64,000 nucleotides of DNA from Dendrolimus kikuchii (lineage: Eukaryota > Arthropoda > Insecta > Lepidoptera > Lasiocampidae), in NCBI GenBank assembly GCA_019925095.2, contig CM034401.1:17367338-17431337 (forward strand), written 5' to 3'. Below the pieces are notes generated by a model. That model did no database searches. It had not been told where the DNA came from and saw only the letters and a list, made by a program, of their open reading frames with translations. Made by a program: the position numbers and the translations under genes. Below are positions 53,150 through 63,413 of this stretch, one piece after another (the first letter of the stretch is position 1; each line of letters opens with the position of its first letter).

Positions 53150-54925
53150 ATAATAGTCTATTCGATATTTATTTCTCGTCAATTAGGGTTTACTGTAACG
53201 ATTAAAAACACTTATATTTTAATATAATTAGAATTTAGTTATGTAGAAAGCAGGTTTATTTACAAGGAGAATTAAATAACTATGTACGTAGCGACTATTT
53301 GTTATATTTTGACTATAAAAATGGCAGTCTCGTGTTAATCTATAAAATACGATGACACTTTTTACATTATAATTAATCATTTTTCAATGTATGTATGAAT
53401 CGTCTTTGTGTAATTGTAATATTTCGCGTCTGAAGAATTTGCTCGTTAGTAATCGCACCGGTTACTGTGGGGCATTTGTTTACATACCCGACAAGAAAAC
53501 GTTGTGTAATGGAAACTCACACCCCATAAGGTATGTTTGCCGGTGCTTGTTTACTACGAGCGAACACTGCTACTAAACGTAAAGTATGTTTGTTTACCAG
53601 TAAGTTTATAGAAACAGTCCAATTTCTGTTTAAGTTACCTTAATTTGTTATTGGGTTAAGAAACATTTTACACATACATTTTAATTTGTCTCCTATCCAT
53701 AGAGAAATATTTGAATAAAGTATAATATACATGTAGTAATAAAAAATAATAACTATCATTTCTGAAATACAACTGTAAATGTATATAAACTGAAATAAAG
53801 TCAGGGTGCGTTTCCCTGAAACCCCCAAACAGGATTATAGCATTATACGCATTATAATAAGTTATCATGACAATTTATAAAACATAATGTTCAACTACAC
53901 CACCTGTATAAAAAGTCATTCAAAACACTTCTGCGGTAAGTTTATATTAATAAACGAATATAGGAATGTAAGCTCGAGACGAAGTCGAAAGCTTACCATA
54001 ATCACGAGTTTGTAAAAACCATCAACCGCAAGTATGTTATACGACGTTTTTCAACAAATTTGCTAGAAAACAGTACAGTAGTAATGAAAGAAACAGAAGT
54101 ATCAGTCGAAAAATCGCAACAGTCTTTGACATTTCTAATATGAAATTGGAGCACATTTACAAGTGGCGCCACGTACTCGAAAATCGAACATTAGAACTAC
54201 ACCTTTCGTCTCATTGTCTCCATAGTATTAAATTAAGACAAATGTATTGCGCAAAAGGTCTTCCAAGGAGGTTCGATTGTTCAGCTTACTTATGTTCGGA
54301 ATGTAAAGAAGCTTCTTGGTGGAATTCTTTTTTTTTTCAGCTAAGTACTTACTTAACTGCATGGCGTAAGATAAAATAGATATTTAGGTGACAGTACCTA
54401 TTTAAATGCACGTTCCGTTATACGGTGCGTAGTTTTTAACTTTCAAACAATGTATACAGATTTCGTAAATGCAGTTTTTGAGCAAATATGTCGGAAAAGT
54501 TATTTGTATTTCAATTCTAATCACGGCGAAATTACCCAAATAACCCTAAACAAACTAAGTGGTGTACCATGTACCTTAAGAAGTTAAGGAGGCATTTCTC
54601 ATAATAACGGTATAATTTTCATTAAAAGTTATAATAGGTTCTTAGTTAAAATCTTCTACAAAATTTTGTTTAAAAAAAGTTGACTCGTAACAAATGATAT
54701 TCCAGTTGACACTGAGTAAGTACTCTAATGTCGAAAATAAACGGCTCATTTCTGTCTTTCAATGTTGAAAGGAATTAGACATTGTGAACTTTAACAATCC
54801 AACCAACTTGTTTATTAAAAAAATTATTCTATATGGCTTATATTTGTTAATTAATGATTTATCTTAGATTATGCAGTATTACAAACAGAAATTTGTATTT
54901 AAAGTCTAAAATATTATTGTGTATA
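53150..54925. other. No gene seen
   Basis: 1.8 kb, AT-rich. A 79-codon frame at 54140-54379 has three Cys and a KRFDC-like stretch but no recognised domain. No repeat partner. Confidence 0.4.
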
Positions 54926-54927
54926 AT

Positions 54928-55142
54928 TAACATTTGCCCGACTGGACGGCTACCAGCCCTAGTCTAGAGTATGTCGCCATAACAACTTTGAGTTGTGTTC
55001 TGGCATTAGTGACCAGGTTCCAGTCTCCCTTAAGAGAGCAGCAGCGCATTTGTAGTACCTTTGGTGTTGCAAATGTCCATAGGTGATGGTAACCGCTTTC
55101 CATCGAGTGGGCCGTCTACCTGTCTGCTGCTCCTGTAATAAT
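54928..55142 (+). mobile_element. RepF copy
   Basis: It starts CATTTGCCCGACTGGACGGC and ends CTGTCTGCTGCTCCTGTAAT with AATAAAAAAATA. Its tail abuts the tail of the TATG-LINE copy that follows in opposite orientation. Confidence 0.85.
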
Positions 55143-55147
55143 AAAAA

Positions 55148-55422
55148 AATACATACATACATACATACATACATAACTTCACGCCAGTTCCCTTGCGGGG
55201 TAGGCACGAACAACAGAGTGCCATTTAGGCTTATTCTTACACACCTCACTTGCCTCTTTGACATTCATAACTCTTGTCATGCAAGCTCGTCTGTTCTTAA
55301 GGCTCCTGACATCACCTTTTGCTAGTACACGATCAATTTGATCATGGAAGGTGTGTCGTGGCCTTCCACGACTTCTACATCCATCCACTTTTGTATTGTA
55401 TATTTGTCTAGTCATTCTTTAT
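55148..55422 (-). pseudogene. TATG-LINE C-terminus and 3' end
   Basis: An open minus-strand frame at 55179-55415 gives 78 codons: MTRQIYNTKVDGCRSRGRPR, then RRACMTRVMNVKEASEVCKN, ending YPARELA and a stop at the family position. It is the C-terminal end of a LINE polyprotein, with the GRPR block and no internal stop. The apparent ATG is an internal residue of the parent protein. The 3' end is a TATG (plus strand CATA) microsatellite at 55148-55175. The 5' truncation is near 55422. Confidence 0.8.
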
Positions 55423-55424
55423 AA

Positions 55425-55620
55425 ATAATAAATAAATGAACTATCAATAATAATTTTTGATGGAATACACGATTTGAGCAATACGTGCGGTTTTTTTCAC
55501 GATTGGTATTTGGTATTCGACCAAACAGTATACAATATTCGGTCGAATACCGAATAGTTAAATACGTGGCCGAATAGGCCGAATACCGAACACCAGCCGA
55601 ATATTCATGGCATCTCTAAC
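55425..55620. repeat. Tract rich in CGAATACCGAAT-type inverted phrases
   Basis: TATTCGGTCGAATACCGAAT, GGCCGAATAGGCCGAATACC and CCAGCCGAATATTC at 55530-55610 are overlapping near-palindromes. The rest is AT-rich. It resembles a dispersed repeat but has no second copy here. Confidence 0.4.
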
Positions 55621-56240
55621 AAAAACTTAAAAAAATTGTAAGTACATCTTCGTGGTAAAAGCGATGAAATTTTCATATCCTTACAACTCCCAGTCTTTCG
55701 TAGACTAAAGTAAAAAATATCACATTCATAAATTATCATGCGTGCGCAATCAAAATGTTTCATTTGGCCGGAACGTTATGGCCAAGATTAATAGCCGACG
55801 TGCCAGAGGTTCTATTAAAAGCATATTTTAGTACGTTAAATATTTTATGGGTCCTAAGGGTCAACACACATTAAGGTCACTCGGTTCATATCCGCCTGGG
55901 ATCCATTCATTCCCTTGAAAATTAAATAGTGCCAAAAATGCCGAAAGGAAGATATTTTTAGATGACAAGCTCTTTTCAGTAGCTAAGGCATCTCTTGCTA
56001 ATGATATGGGTTCAAATTTTGACACTGGATAAACACACAAATCATACAATGTTTGGTATATTTAAAACAACAGAAGACACAAATGAGAATTAAGTATTAA
56101 AGATCATATACATAAATTACAAGCTAGTAAAATGAAGAAATTTATAAATAATTGAATACAATAAAAGAAAACTTAACTTATTTGTATTGTATTCTACCCA
56201 TACCCTCAACACTATAAGTAGAATACAGAGCCTAGATCAC
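55621..56240. other. No gene seen
   Basis: AT-rich; a 62-codon frame at 55861-56049 is unrecognised. Confidence 0.35.
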
Positions 56241-56244
56241 TGTC

Positions 56245-56633
56245 TTCTATGGGTAAGGTGCCCAGAAGGCTGGCTACGTTCCTCGCTGGATCGCTATACT
56301 GATCCATTGCCCGAGATAAGCACCAGCCTTCTGATCACCTGAAGAGTCAATGAGTCGTTCTGATAAATTTTGGTAGATGCGCATGGCCTCAGGACCCCAT
56401 GGTCCAAGCGTCTCGACAGCAAACCGCACAAACATATAACTCTCACTGTGGGTTACATATTTGCGCCGCTTGGATGATTTAGCTGTTTCCGCCGCCGAAC
56501 CGGCTGATTTAGACGTGTTTGGTAGGTAAATGGGATGCGGACAACGTGTCTACGTAGGTCGCATCTCACACCAAAGGCTTGCCACGCTGCCAGGGAATTA
56601 GAATTATTCCATCAGGATGGCTACCATCGTCAT
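56245..56633 (-). pseudogene. Reverse-transcriptase-type retroelement pseudogene fragment
   Basis: On the minus strand, starting near 56633, the frame reads DDGSHPDGIILIPWQRGKPL and DATYVDTLSASHLP. After a frameshift the sequence continues with ETAKSSKRRKYVTHSESYMF, then ETLGPWGPEAMRIYQNLSER and DSSGDQKAGAYLGQWISIAI, ending QRG. A one-base deletion (near 56283) then shifts the ASLLGTLP end. The blocks PWxxGKxLVWDxTxxDTLAxSHLP, VETLGPWGPxA and AVQRGNAASxxGT are, from memory, the C-terminal region of reverse-transcriptase-like open frames found in many invertebrate genomes. I see at least two frameshifts and one premature stop, so this is a dead copy. The family class is not certain. Confidence 0.7.
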
Positions 56634-56784
56634 AAAGAATTGATATATTGGAGAAATGTTGCATACAACCTAAGCAATGCATATTTTATGTCAAAATTCG
56701 AAACTGTAATGCTATTTGGATGAGATTTAAGTGCAACAGCTACTGAGCGACCTCAACAATAATATTTAGAGAGAGACTAACGGA

Positions 56785-57060
56785 CTCAGCTCCAGATGTG
56801 GAAGTGATAAATGGCATTACGTCAGAAGTAGCTTCAGTGAACCTGCAGCCCACCTCTCTACAGCCCTTAGAAACTCACACCCATGTTGCCCCTGTCTTCT
56901 ATGGCATTTTTTGGGGCCATGCAGGAAATGGCAAGTCATCGTTTGCCCATTTTTCCATGTTCCCCGAACATTGCGACGAGCAGACGCTATAGTCCCCATA
57001 TTCCCAGACCACTAGTACCACTAGCAGTTCACCCCAATAGCCCGGTACTTGCTGTTCTTA
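56785..57060 (+). repeat. RepY partial copy directly before a full copy
   Basis: GTGATAAATGGCATTACGTC, AGAAGTAGCTTCAGTGAACC, TTTCCATGTTCCCCGAACAT and CACTAGCAGTTCACCCCAAT parallel 57298-57535 with many differences. So a diverged RepY core sits head to tail with RepY copy 2. Confidence 0.65.
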
Positions 57061-57728
57061 TTTCCCACAATATTTCAGGGAGTTATATCGGCAAAGGTTT
57101 ATTCCACTCAGCCACAGACGCCATCGAGTCATTGAAAGGTTAACTATAATAATAAACCCGCAAGCAGGATTTGTGGTGAAGCCTTAGGTGAGTAGCGACA
57201 CCTCGTACGTGACTCCGAGGGGCCAAGACAAGGCTTGTCTTAGCCAGCCGGCACAGAGTGTAAATGGCCAGAGTTAAGACTAAAGCTCCAGGGGTGGATG
57301 TGATAAATGGCCTAACGTCGGAAATAGCTTCAGTAAACCTGCAGCCCACCTTTGCCAATCTTGTACAGCATTTTTTTGGGACCCATGCAGGGAGTGGCGA
57401 GTCACCCTCTGGCTATTTTCTCCATGTTCCCCGAACATTGCGACGGGCAGACGCCATAGTCCCCAAAGTACCAGCTCCCTAGATTCACTAGCAGCTCATC
57501 CCAACAGCCCGGTACATCTTGTTCTCATTTTCTACAATAGTCCTACACTGGCCGGGGCTTGTCCTTGGGCGCATTATTATATGATGTAGACAAGGATAAT
57601 CGTCGGTCAGTGTCACGACAGATTTAGATTAAATTTGTCAAAGGGCCTCTACTTTTGGCCTCCCCATGGCTCCACACAAGCCCTGGAAAAGTCCGGGGCA
57701 TTTTTATGGCCCATAGTCTTTAAAGACA
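57053..57728 (+). mobile_element. RepY (copy 2)
   Basis: TATTTCAGGGAGTTATATCG, CTCAGCCACAGACGCCATCG, GACTCCGAGGGGCCAAGACA, GGAAATAGCTTCAGTAAACC, TCCATGTTCCCCGAACATTG, CTGGCCGGGGCTTGTCCTTG, GGGCATTTTTATGGCCCATA. Inverted partner of 49435-50095. No protein motif is seen in any frame. Confidence 0.7.
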
Positions 57729-57729
57729 T

Positions 57730-57940
57730 ACAGTGTATCATATTTTTAGAAATAAATCAAATTTACGTATCGGTATGATATTCGTGAATGATTGTTTTTA
57801 GAATTCTTCCTTGAAAGTCTGTCAAGAATAGACTCCGAAATAGCTTAACAGATTTCAATGAATATTTTAAGAACTAAACTAGGGCTTTGGGCCTCATTTA
57901 CTTACAAAGCTAGAGTTAGAACGATTTGAATATATATTTT
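57730..57940. other. No gene seen
   Basis: AT-rich spacer. Confidence 0.3.
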
Positions 57941-57943
57941 TTT

Positions 57944-58068
57944 TTATTGCAGGAGATCAGCAGACAGGCAGACGGCCCACTTGATGGAAAGCGATTATCA
58001 TCGCCTATGGACATTTGCAACACCAAAGTTGCTACAAATGCGCTGCTGCTCTCTTAAGGGAAACTGGA
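57944..58068 (-). mobile_element. RepF, 3' half
   Basis: TTATTGCAGGAGATCAGCAG, GCCCACTTGATGGAAAGCGA, TCGCCTATGGACATTTGCAA and CTGCTGCTCTCTTAAGGGAA. It stops at AACTGGA, so only about 125 bp are present. Confidence 0.85.
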
Positions 58069-58069
58069 T

Positions 58070-58440
58070 ATAAACTCAAAGTCCCACGCGAACGATGTCT
58101 ACAACACAATTAGTTAATAACAATCCATAAAAATTAGGTTAGAATTTCACTTAAGTTATATAAGTATATACCAAATGTATATATTCGTAGATACCGCAAG
58201 TAATAAACACCGCAGTGTATATAAATTCAGGAATCTCAAAATGAACAAAACCTCATACTTCACCGCAGAATCCTGTGCAAAGCTAATATTCCTTTAACTT
58301 TAAGGGCAATAATTCTGTTATATTGTATGAGCTTTCCACTATTTCACACGCTGTTTGTTTTCAAAGCGTTAACCAGTGTTTTCTATATCAGAATTATCTA
58401 TGTTTTCTGCATTTAAACACTCAAAAGAAATTATGTACAC
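58070..58440. other. No gene seen
   Basis: AT-rich spacer. Confidence 0.3.
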
Positions 58441-58446
58441 GTAAAA

Positions 58447-58692
58447 TGACGGCCTCTGTGGTTGAGCGGGTTAAGCCATTGCCGGCCTACCTTACTGCAA
58501 CACAGAAGTTCCGGGTTCAATTTCTGGCATGGAAAATTCTGGAAAAGAATTTTCGTCGTTATTTACTATGGTCTAGGTGTATGGGATCGGCCCCAGAGTA
58601 GTCTGTTGTATACCACCTATAAGACAAGCGGAACTTGCTTAATTTGGGAATTCACAATATGTGTGTTTGTCTGCCGATTATTAATCTATGCT
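58447..58692 (+). mobile_element. SINE-I copy 2 (tRNA-derived)
   Basis: GACGGCCTCTGTGGTTGAGC is the A-box region and AGTTCCGGGTTCAATTTCTG holds a B box (GGGTTCAATTT), about 50 bp apart as in pol III genes. The body continues with CGTCGTTATTTACTATGG and GAACTTGCTTAATTTGGGAA and ends CTGCCGATTATTAATC. Matches 16404-16632. Confidence 0.78.
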
Positions 58693-58875
58693 AATATTAT
58701 AAAGAGGAAAGATTTATATTTTTATATTTTTGTATATTTGTAACGAATAAACACAAAAACTACTGGAGCTATTTTGAAAGTTCTTTCACCACTCTAATGC
58801 TACATTATCCTTGTATTAATATAAACTATGTAAAAACTTGGGGTCCCTACTAAAACTTTAATAACGTAACTCATC
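58693..58875. other. No gene; repeat-like phrase
   Basis: AACGAATAAACACAAAAACT and CTGGAGCTATTTTGAAAGTT at 58741-58780 look like a common insect repeat start, with no partner here. Confidence 0.25.
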
Positions 58876-58879
58876 AATC

Positions 58880-59045
58880 TAAACAAAATATTTGACCCTA
58901 GAATCGGGTTCTAGGTGAAATTTTCTGTGTGTTTGAGTGAGTCCCGGGATAGTTTAGATTCACAATTAGACCCGGTAGGTGGCGCTGGAATCGGGTTCTA
59001 GATTTTTATTTTTTCAGGGTAGGACAACGCGTGCCGAGACCACTA
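58880..59045 (+). repeat. RepK copy
   Basis: GTGTGTTTGAGTGAGTCCCG, GGATAGTTTAGATTCACAAT, CCGGTAGGTGGCGCTGGAAT and GGTAGGACAACGCGTGCCGA. Confidence 0.65.
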
Positions 59046-59393
59046 GTATTATTATAAAATGGCGTAAAATCACTCAGTAAATAAAAATATTACACAAAAA
59101 GGTTTAGTGTATTTCATATTAGACAGTTCATTGAGCAAAGTAGATTATTATAGCACATAACTTTCTGGCCTCTAACTTTTGCCCAGTTTTTTATCTTATG
59201 GCTGTATTAGGCAGTTCTTTTGTCTTTCAACTTGGTTGAATTGCCTAATATCAGCTTTGCTGTGCATTCTTTTATAAGGAAACTGACATCACTGGTATAA
59301 CCTGACCAAAACGTCTAGAACGCAAAATATTTTTTTGCCTTCTGGCAATATTCTATTTTATCTGTAGTCAAGGTCAGTGAATCATAAACAAAG

Positions 59394-59666
59394 GGAACTT
59401 TTGGCGGGAACTGAAAGGAGATGTTGTACTGTGTAGTTTTATTTTCTAAAAATGTGTAAAATTACTCTAAAATGAACAATAGTTGTAGGATATTGATAGT
59501 TTTTGAGTAGTGATTATGTGATTTTGTGAGAAATGTGAACTGTATAGTCAAATGTGGCCTTTCGAGTTTTCACAAGAACTCCGTTAAATGGTGTGGATTG
59601 TAGCCTACAATACAACTGCGCCTGGCTTAAAGGCCTAGTTGCCAAGCCTTAAACTTAAAAAAAATA
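59394..59666 (+). mobile_element. RepS retroposon (free copy)
   Basis: It starts at GGAACTTTTGGCGGGAACTG and ends GCCAAGCCTTAAACTTAAAA plus an A-rich tail. Flanked by ATAAACAAAG (59384-59393) and ATAAACTAAG (59667-59676), a 10-bp duplication with one difference. Same 5' start as the nested copy at 26624-26927. Confidence 0.78.
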
Positions 59667-59676
59667 ATAAACTAAG

Positions 59677-60210
59677 TTAATTTCTCCATGTTATTTTAAT
59701 TTTGACGTCGACGATACCAAGTTTCACGTGAACAGTGATATTTAATAGGATTAATAAGGATGTCTAGTGGAATTTGAAGCAAAAATCTTTTCGTTATAAT
59801 TCAACGATATTTACCAAAGACAAGCGAAACTAACCATTACAAACCTATCATGTAGACACATGATAGGTTTGTAATAGTTTAGCTACTAAGTATCGAAATT
59901 TAAAAATTAAAAAAAATATTTCTAGAGTTTAGACAAATTTGCGAAAGTGGCGCCCCTATTATTTTCTACTTTATTTTGCCATACTCTATGATGTAGTTTA
60001 TGGCAAATTTTAACCAATAGTAAAACAAACACTTGCTCTCTTTCCGTCCTATTAGTGTGTATGCATATTCAATTCTCATCTTCATTTGTCACTTGGGGTT
60101 ACTGGTTAGAGGTAGCTTTCGAGCAAAGAACTACCATGGCGGCCCGACTGCTAAGATGACGCGGTGGCATATTGGTATAAAATAACTATAGTAAATTATA
60201 AGCGTTTTGG
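59677..60210. other. No gene; contains a perfect hairpin (listed separately)
   Basis: AT-rich. TGTAGTTTATGGCAAATTTT at 59993 and CAATAGTAAAACAAACACTT resemble MITE-Q arms loosely. Confidence 0.3.
59836..59875. repeat. Perfect 18-bp hairpin with 4-nt loop
   Basis: ATTACAAACCTATCATGT (59836-59853), loop AGAC, then ACATGATAGGTTTGTAAT (59858-59875), with no mismatch. Too short and too perfect for a typical animal pre-miRNA. Confidence 0.95.
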
Positions 60211-60214
60211 GGTC

Positions 60215-60655
60215 TTTTATTGCTGAAGTACAGAAGACTAGCCGACGGCAAACCGATGAAGAGGTGTTACTGTCGCCTATGCACATTGACTCTAGGTAAG
60301 GTGCTGCCAATATGCGGCCGGCCTTGAAGGGATGACTGAATCCTGACCACTAATACCGGAGCACAAGTCAATGTTGTTATAGCGGCATACTCTAGAGCAG
60401 AATGCTTAATACGATTTTTTTACTATTTGGTCACGTTTTAGTTAACGAAATTTTGTATGGCACGATTTATGATTCCCTTCACGCTCCCGAGATAGCGCGA
60501 AGTCATTCCCGTACAAAACTGCGTTAAATTGAAAGTGATCGCGTTGTAAGAAAACTCACACTAAGCGCAGAGGGGTGCTAGCCATCTAGACGGGTAGGTA
60601 CTCTATAACCTGGATGTGGGTTGTTTTGTCACCTCTTATAACAAGCAGCCCGGCC
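60215..60655 (-). mobile_element. RepF, old copy split by a 165-bp insertion
   Basis: 60218-60406 has the RepF 3' part (GGTCTTTTATTGCTGAAGTA, ACTGTCGCCTATGCACATTG, ACCACTAATACCGGAGCACA, GCGGCATACTCTAGAGCAG). 60571-60655 has the 5' part (AGCCATCTAGACGGGTAGGT, ACCTGGATGTGGGTTGTTTT, CACCTCTTATAACAAGC). In intact copies these two parts are adjacent. About 165 bp of unrelated AT-rich sequence separates them. Confidence 0.65.
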
Positions 60656-60659
60656 ACAA

Positions 60660-61088
60660 GATTTATTATTCTTTACACGTTCCTGTACATATGTATTATC
60701 AATACAGAGTAACTAATAACGGGTAAATTAAGCTGTTTTTAAAGAGACTAGTCGAAGGCATGCAGGGTCTCCCAATTGTGTTGAAAATTTTCCAAATATT
60801 AATGAATATATTATTATACCAGAAAGAACATGTCGTCCAGATCGTAGTCATTATTAAATATATTTTACCGTTTCGCTGGAACGTTATCGTATTTTTTTTT
60901 CACCAAACATTAAAATTTGAGGACATTCCTCAATCTGCAGACCCTGTCTGCATGCCAATGTCCTCAAGGTATGTCTTTTGATGGCAAGTATCTGATATTC
61001 TCTATCTCTAATTGATGAGGATTCCCTTGCAAGCGTTTTACGAGTAAGATTTCCATTGGGCGTTAATTGTGTCAATAATGATCATAAT
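60660..61088. other. No gene seen
   Basis: CTGCAGACCCTGTCTGCATG and CAATGTCCTCAAGG lie at 60937-60970; the frames here are short. Nothing recognised. Confidence 0.35.
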
Positions 61089-61092
61089 ATAT

Positions 61093-61579
61093 TGTTATGA
61101 CCGACAAAGAACAATTCACACCTGCAGTTTATTGCCTTTCGGCGTTTGAACTTAATTTGTTTACTTTGTGTTTAAAATGTGTAATTAGAAAAACATCCTA
61201 TTGTGTATTGTAATCTCTTAGGGTCTATTGTTGTATTTTGATCACTGCCAGGTGTCTCGTATTTAAAATACAAGCTGGTTTCAAGAAATGCTCCAAGCGG
61301 TCGAGTATTGTGTCGAGACATATTGTATTGGTGCAGTATAAAACAATGCCCCTACTGAGAGATAAGGCAGTCAAGCGACGATTGCGATACGAGCAAGACG
61401 TGTGTACATTCGATAAGCTATATAGTGACGGACATTGCGCGTGCTATTGAATCGTGCATCGCGTTTGTACTAGTTGCGTCCAGTTATATTTGTACCTGTG
61501 TTATACGGGTTTGTATAGTTCTAATAAATTCTATAGTAATTCCAACGGCATTTTAATTAGAATCCCGTAACTCGTAACA
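61093..61579 (+). mobile_element. LTR-L solo LTR (reference copy)
   Basis: A 487-bp LTR starting TGTTATGACC and ending CTCGTAACA, so TGTTA and TAACA form the short terminal inverted repeat of LTRs. It is flanked by ATAT on both sides (61089-61092 and 61580-61583), a 4-bp target duplication. A TATA box TATAAAA is at 61337-61343 and a polyadenylation signal AATAAA at 61523-61528, in the right order and spacing for U3, R and U5. No retroviral-type genes adjoin; the superfamily cannot be told from an LTR alone. Confidence 0.88.
61337..61343 (+). promoter_or_regulatory. TATA box of LTR-L
   Basis: TATAAAA in the context GTGCAGTATAAAACAATG; the same context with small changes occurs in the copies at 31032-31495 and 1454-1960. 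Confidence 0.7.
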
Positions 61580-61583
61580 ATAT

Positions 61584-62195
61584 AATATATTGAAGCATAT
61601 AACTTGCCTAATCAAATTTGACCCACAATTGTCACGTACCAATATTATTAATATAACTTCAGCAAAGTTTTTCAGTAAAATTGGCCTAGCAGCCATTGTC
61701 TGGAAAAGTTCCAAGACAACTTTTGTCGTAGAACATCTCGCACATGGCTTCGCCGTTCTCTTTTTTATTTCTTTCATATTTTTCAACTATTACTAACAAT
61801 TCCGACCTATTCTTATATTTTCTTTTGTGTTTTGTGGGTAATTCTGGATTGAGTGTATATAGTATAGAGCTTTCGTAATATAACGTAAAGTTGTAATGAG
61901 ATGTATATTCTGTACTAAGGTATGCCCGCGACTTCCTCTACGCTTGATCTGAAATCTTGTGGAATTTCCGGGATAAGAAATATGACACATTTTATTATAT
62001 AAAATTTGCTATGGATCAGTGAAAAATTACATTAAAATTAGTTTTTTTTAATTTGGCCATTTTAAATCATTCCCAGAAAAAATCCTGCGGGAAGAAAAAT
62101 TCCTAGATTTTACGTGAAACAAACAGACAAGAAATCTAAAAAAAAGGCATCGTGACCTCCAACGTTTATATAGTCTATTTCAGATGGGTTTTTTT
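61584..62195. other. No gene; RepJ scrap
   Basis: Mostly AT-rich. TTCCCAGAAAAAATCCTGCG and AGATTTTACGTGAAACAAAC (62072-62126) look like a short RepJ fragment. Confidence 0.35.
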
Positions 62196-62199
62196 TAAA

Positions 62200-62373
62200 T
62201 AGCTTTTTTTTATTGCAGGAGTTCAGCAGATAGGCAGACGGCCACTTGATGGAAAGAGGTTACCATCACCTATGGACATTTGCAACACCGAAGGTGCTAC
62301 AAATGCACTACTGCTCTCTTAAGGGAGACTGGAACCTGGTCACTAATGCCGAAACACAACTCGAGATTTTTTT
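62200..62373 (-). mobile_element. RepF copy
   Basis: TTATTGCAGGAGTTCAGCAG, GGTTACCATCACCTATGGAC, AACACCGAAGGTGCTACAAA, GACTGGAACCTGGTCACTAA, then truncation at CACAACTCGAG. Confidence 0.85.
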
Positions 62374-62464
62374 TATACATATTAGACATTTTCATAATAT
62401 TATAAATTTCTAAACATGCCGTGTCTGTATATTGATGAGGTTTTCACTGATCAAAAACTAATCG

Positions 62465-62680
62465 CGGCGTGTTCCGCCCGCGCCAACTCTTTTCAAGCGG
62501 CAAGTTACAAACCGCCCCACGCCGGAGTCCCCCAGCAGTGGCCCACGCCTGCATATACCCGTAGCCCTGGCATAAGGTGCAGGACGGAACACCCAGGAGT
62601 TTAGTGGGTCTGCAACCCTAACCGGGGACTGGCAATAGCATGGCACCAGTTCTGACTGGGCATGCTAGTGCCTAAACAGA
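62465..62680 (+). repeat. RepG fragment
   Basis: ACAAACCGCCCCACGCCGGA, GCCCACGCCTGCATATACCC, GTAGCCCTGGCATAAGGTGC, AGGACGGAACACCCAGGAGT, GGCAATAGCATGGCACCAGT and TCTGACTGGGCATGCTAGTG follow 43985-44220 in order. It is cut off before the poly(A) end. Confidence 0.7.
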
Positions 62681-62689
62681 ACTTTACTT

Positions 62690-63260
62690 TCTACATACTA
62701 GCTTTTTCCCGTGGCGTAGCTCGCGGTAATATATTTTTTTTAGACGGAGTGGAGGACCGGCCTTTGGGAGAGCCACACGTCCTTCTTGCAAAGGTCAAAC
62801 TTTTTAATTCAAAATACCCGTGGCGCCATCTAGTCAAAACGAAAATAACCGTAACACATTAAAATACGTTGCCATGACAATGTATGTATTTATGTTTCTT
62901 CTTTCCCAGCCATAACACGTTGCGAAACTGCAGTAAGATAGCGTAGGCCGCTGCAAACAGCCGATCCCCGTCCGCCGGGATCCTTCCCCTCCGGCTTTAT
63001 ATTACCTGTCAGCCGTTCTTAATTAGTACATTGTGTCGCCCTCTAGTCAGCATCGTTAGATTCATCCCCGCTCATGGCAACAGTCCAGCCAAGGCAAAGC
63101 CCCCTAGGGAGCTCCCTCGAGCAAATTGCCCCCCGGGCTCGAGCGCCTTCGCCTCGCGAAGGTGCTCGCCCCGAAAATCCCGGCAAAGTTGTGAGATCTT
63201 CGGACCAACAATATAAAGTCAAGTCCAATAAAATAAACATAAAAAATAAAAGTATGTAGT
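62690..63260 (+). other. GC-rich tract with A-rich end, possible LINE 3' region
   Basis: GCAAACAGCCGATCCCCGTC (62955) and GGGAGCTCCCTCGAGCAAAT, GCTCGAGCGCCTTCGCCTCG (63107-63160) are GC-rich, then AATAAAATAAACATAAAAAA (63227) follows. The layout is like RepG but I find no shared blocks. Frames of 61-88 codons here are unrecognised. Confidence 0.3.
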
Positions 63261-63413
63261 TGTTAGCGAATTGCGATGATGGCACTAATAAAGCGCGACC
63301 GGAAAGCAATCTTTTCGGCTATATTCGTCTATCCTTCGGGAACAGTACAAATTATTTCTGGATGAAAGATACCCTATATCCTTTCTATACCCTTGATAAT
63401 CTGTATGCAACAT

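Noticed and set aside
54140..54379. 79-codon frame with Cys residues (possible zinc finger)
   Set aside because: Cys and His spacing does not fit any finger I know, and there is no splice support.
58447..58530. Possible tRNA gene
   Set aside because: Same body as 16404-16632; it is a tRNA-derived SINE.
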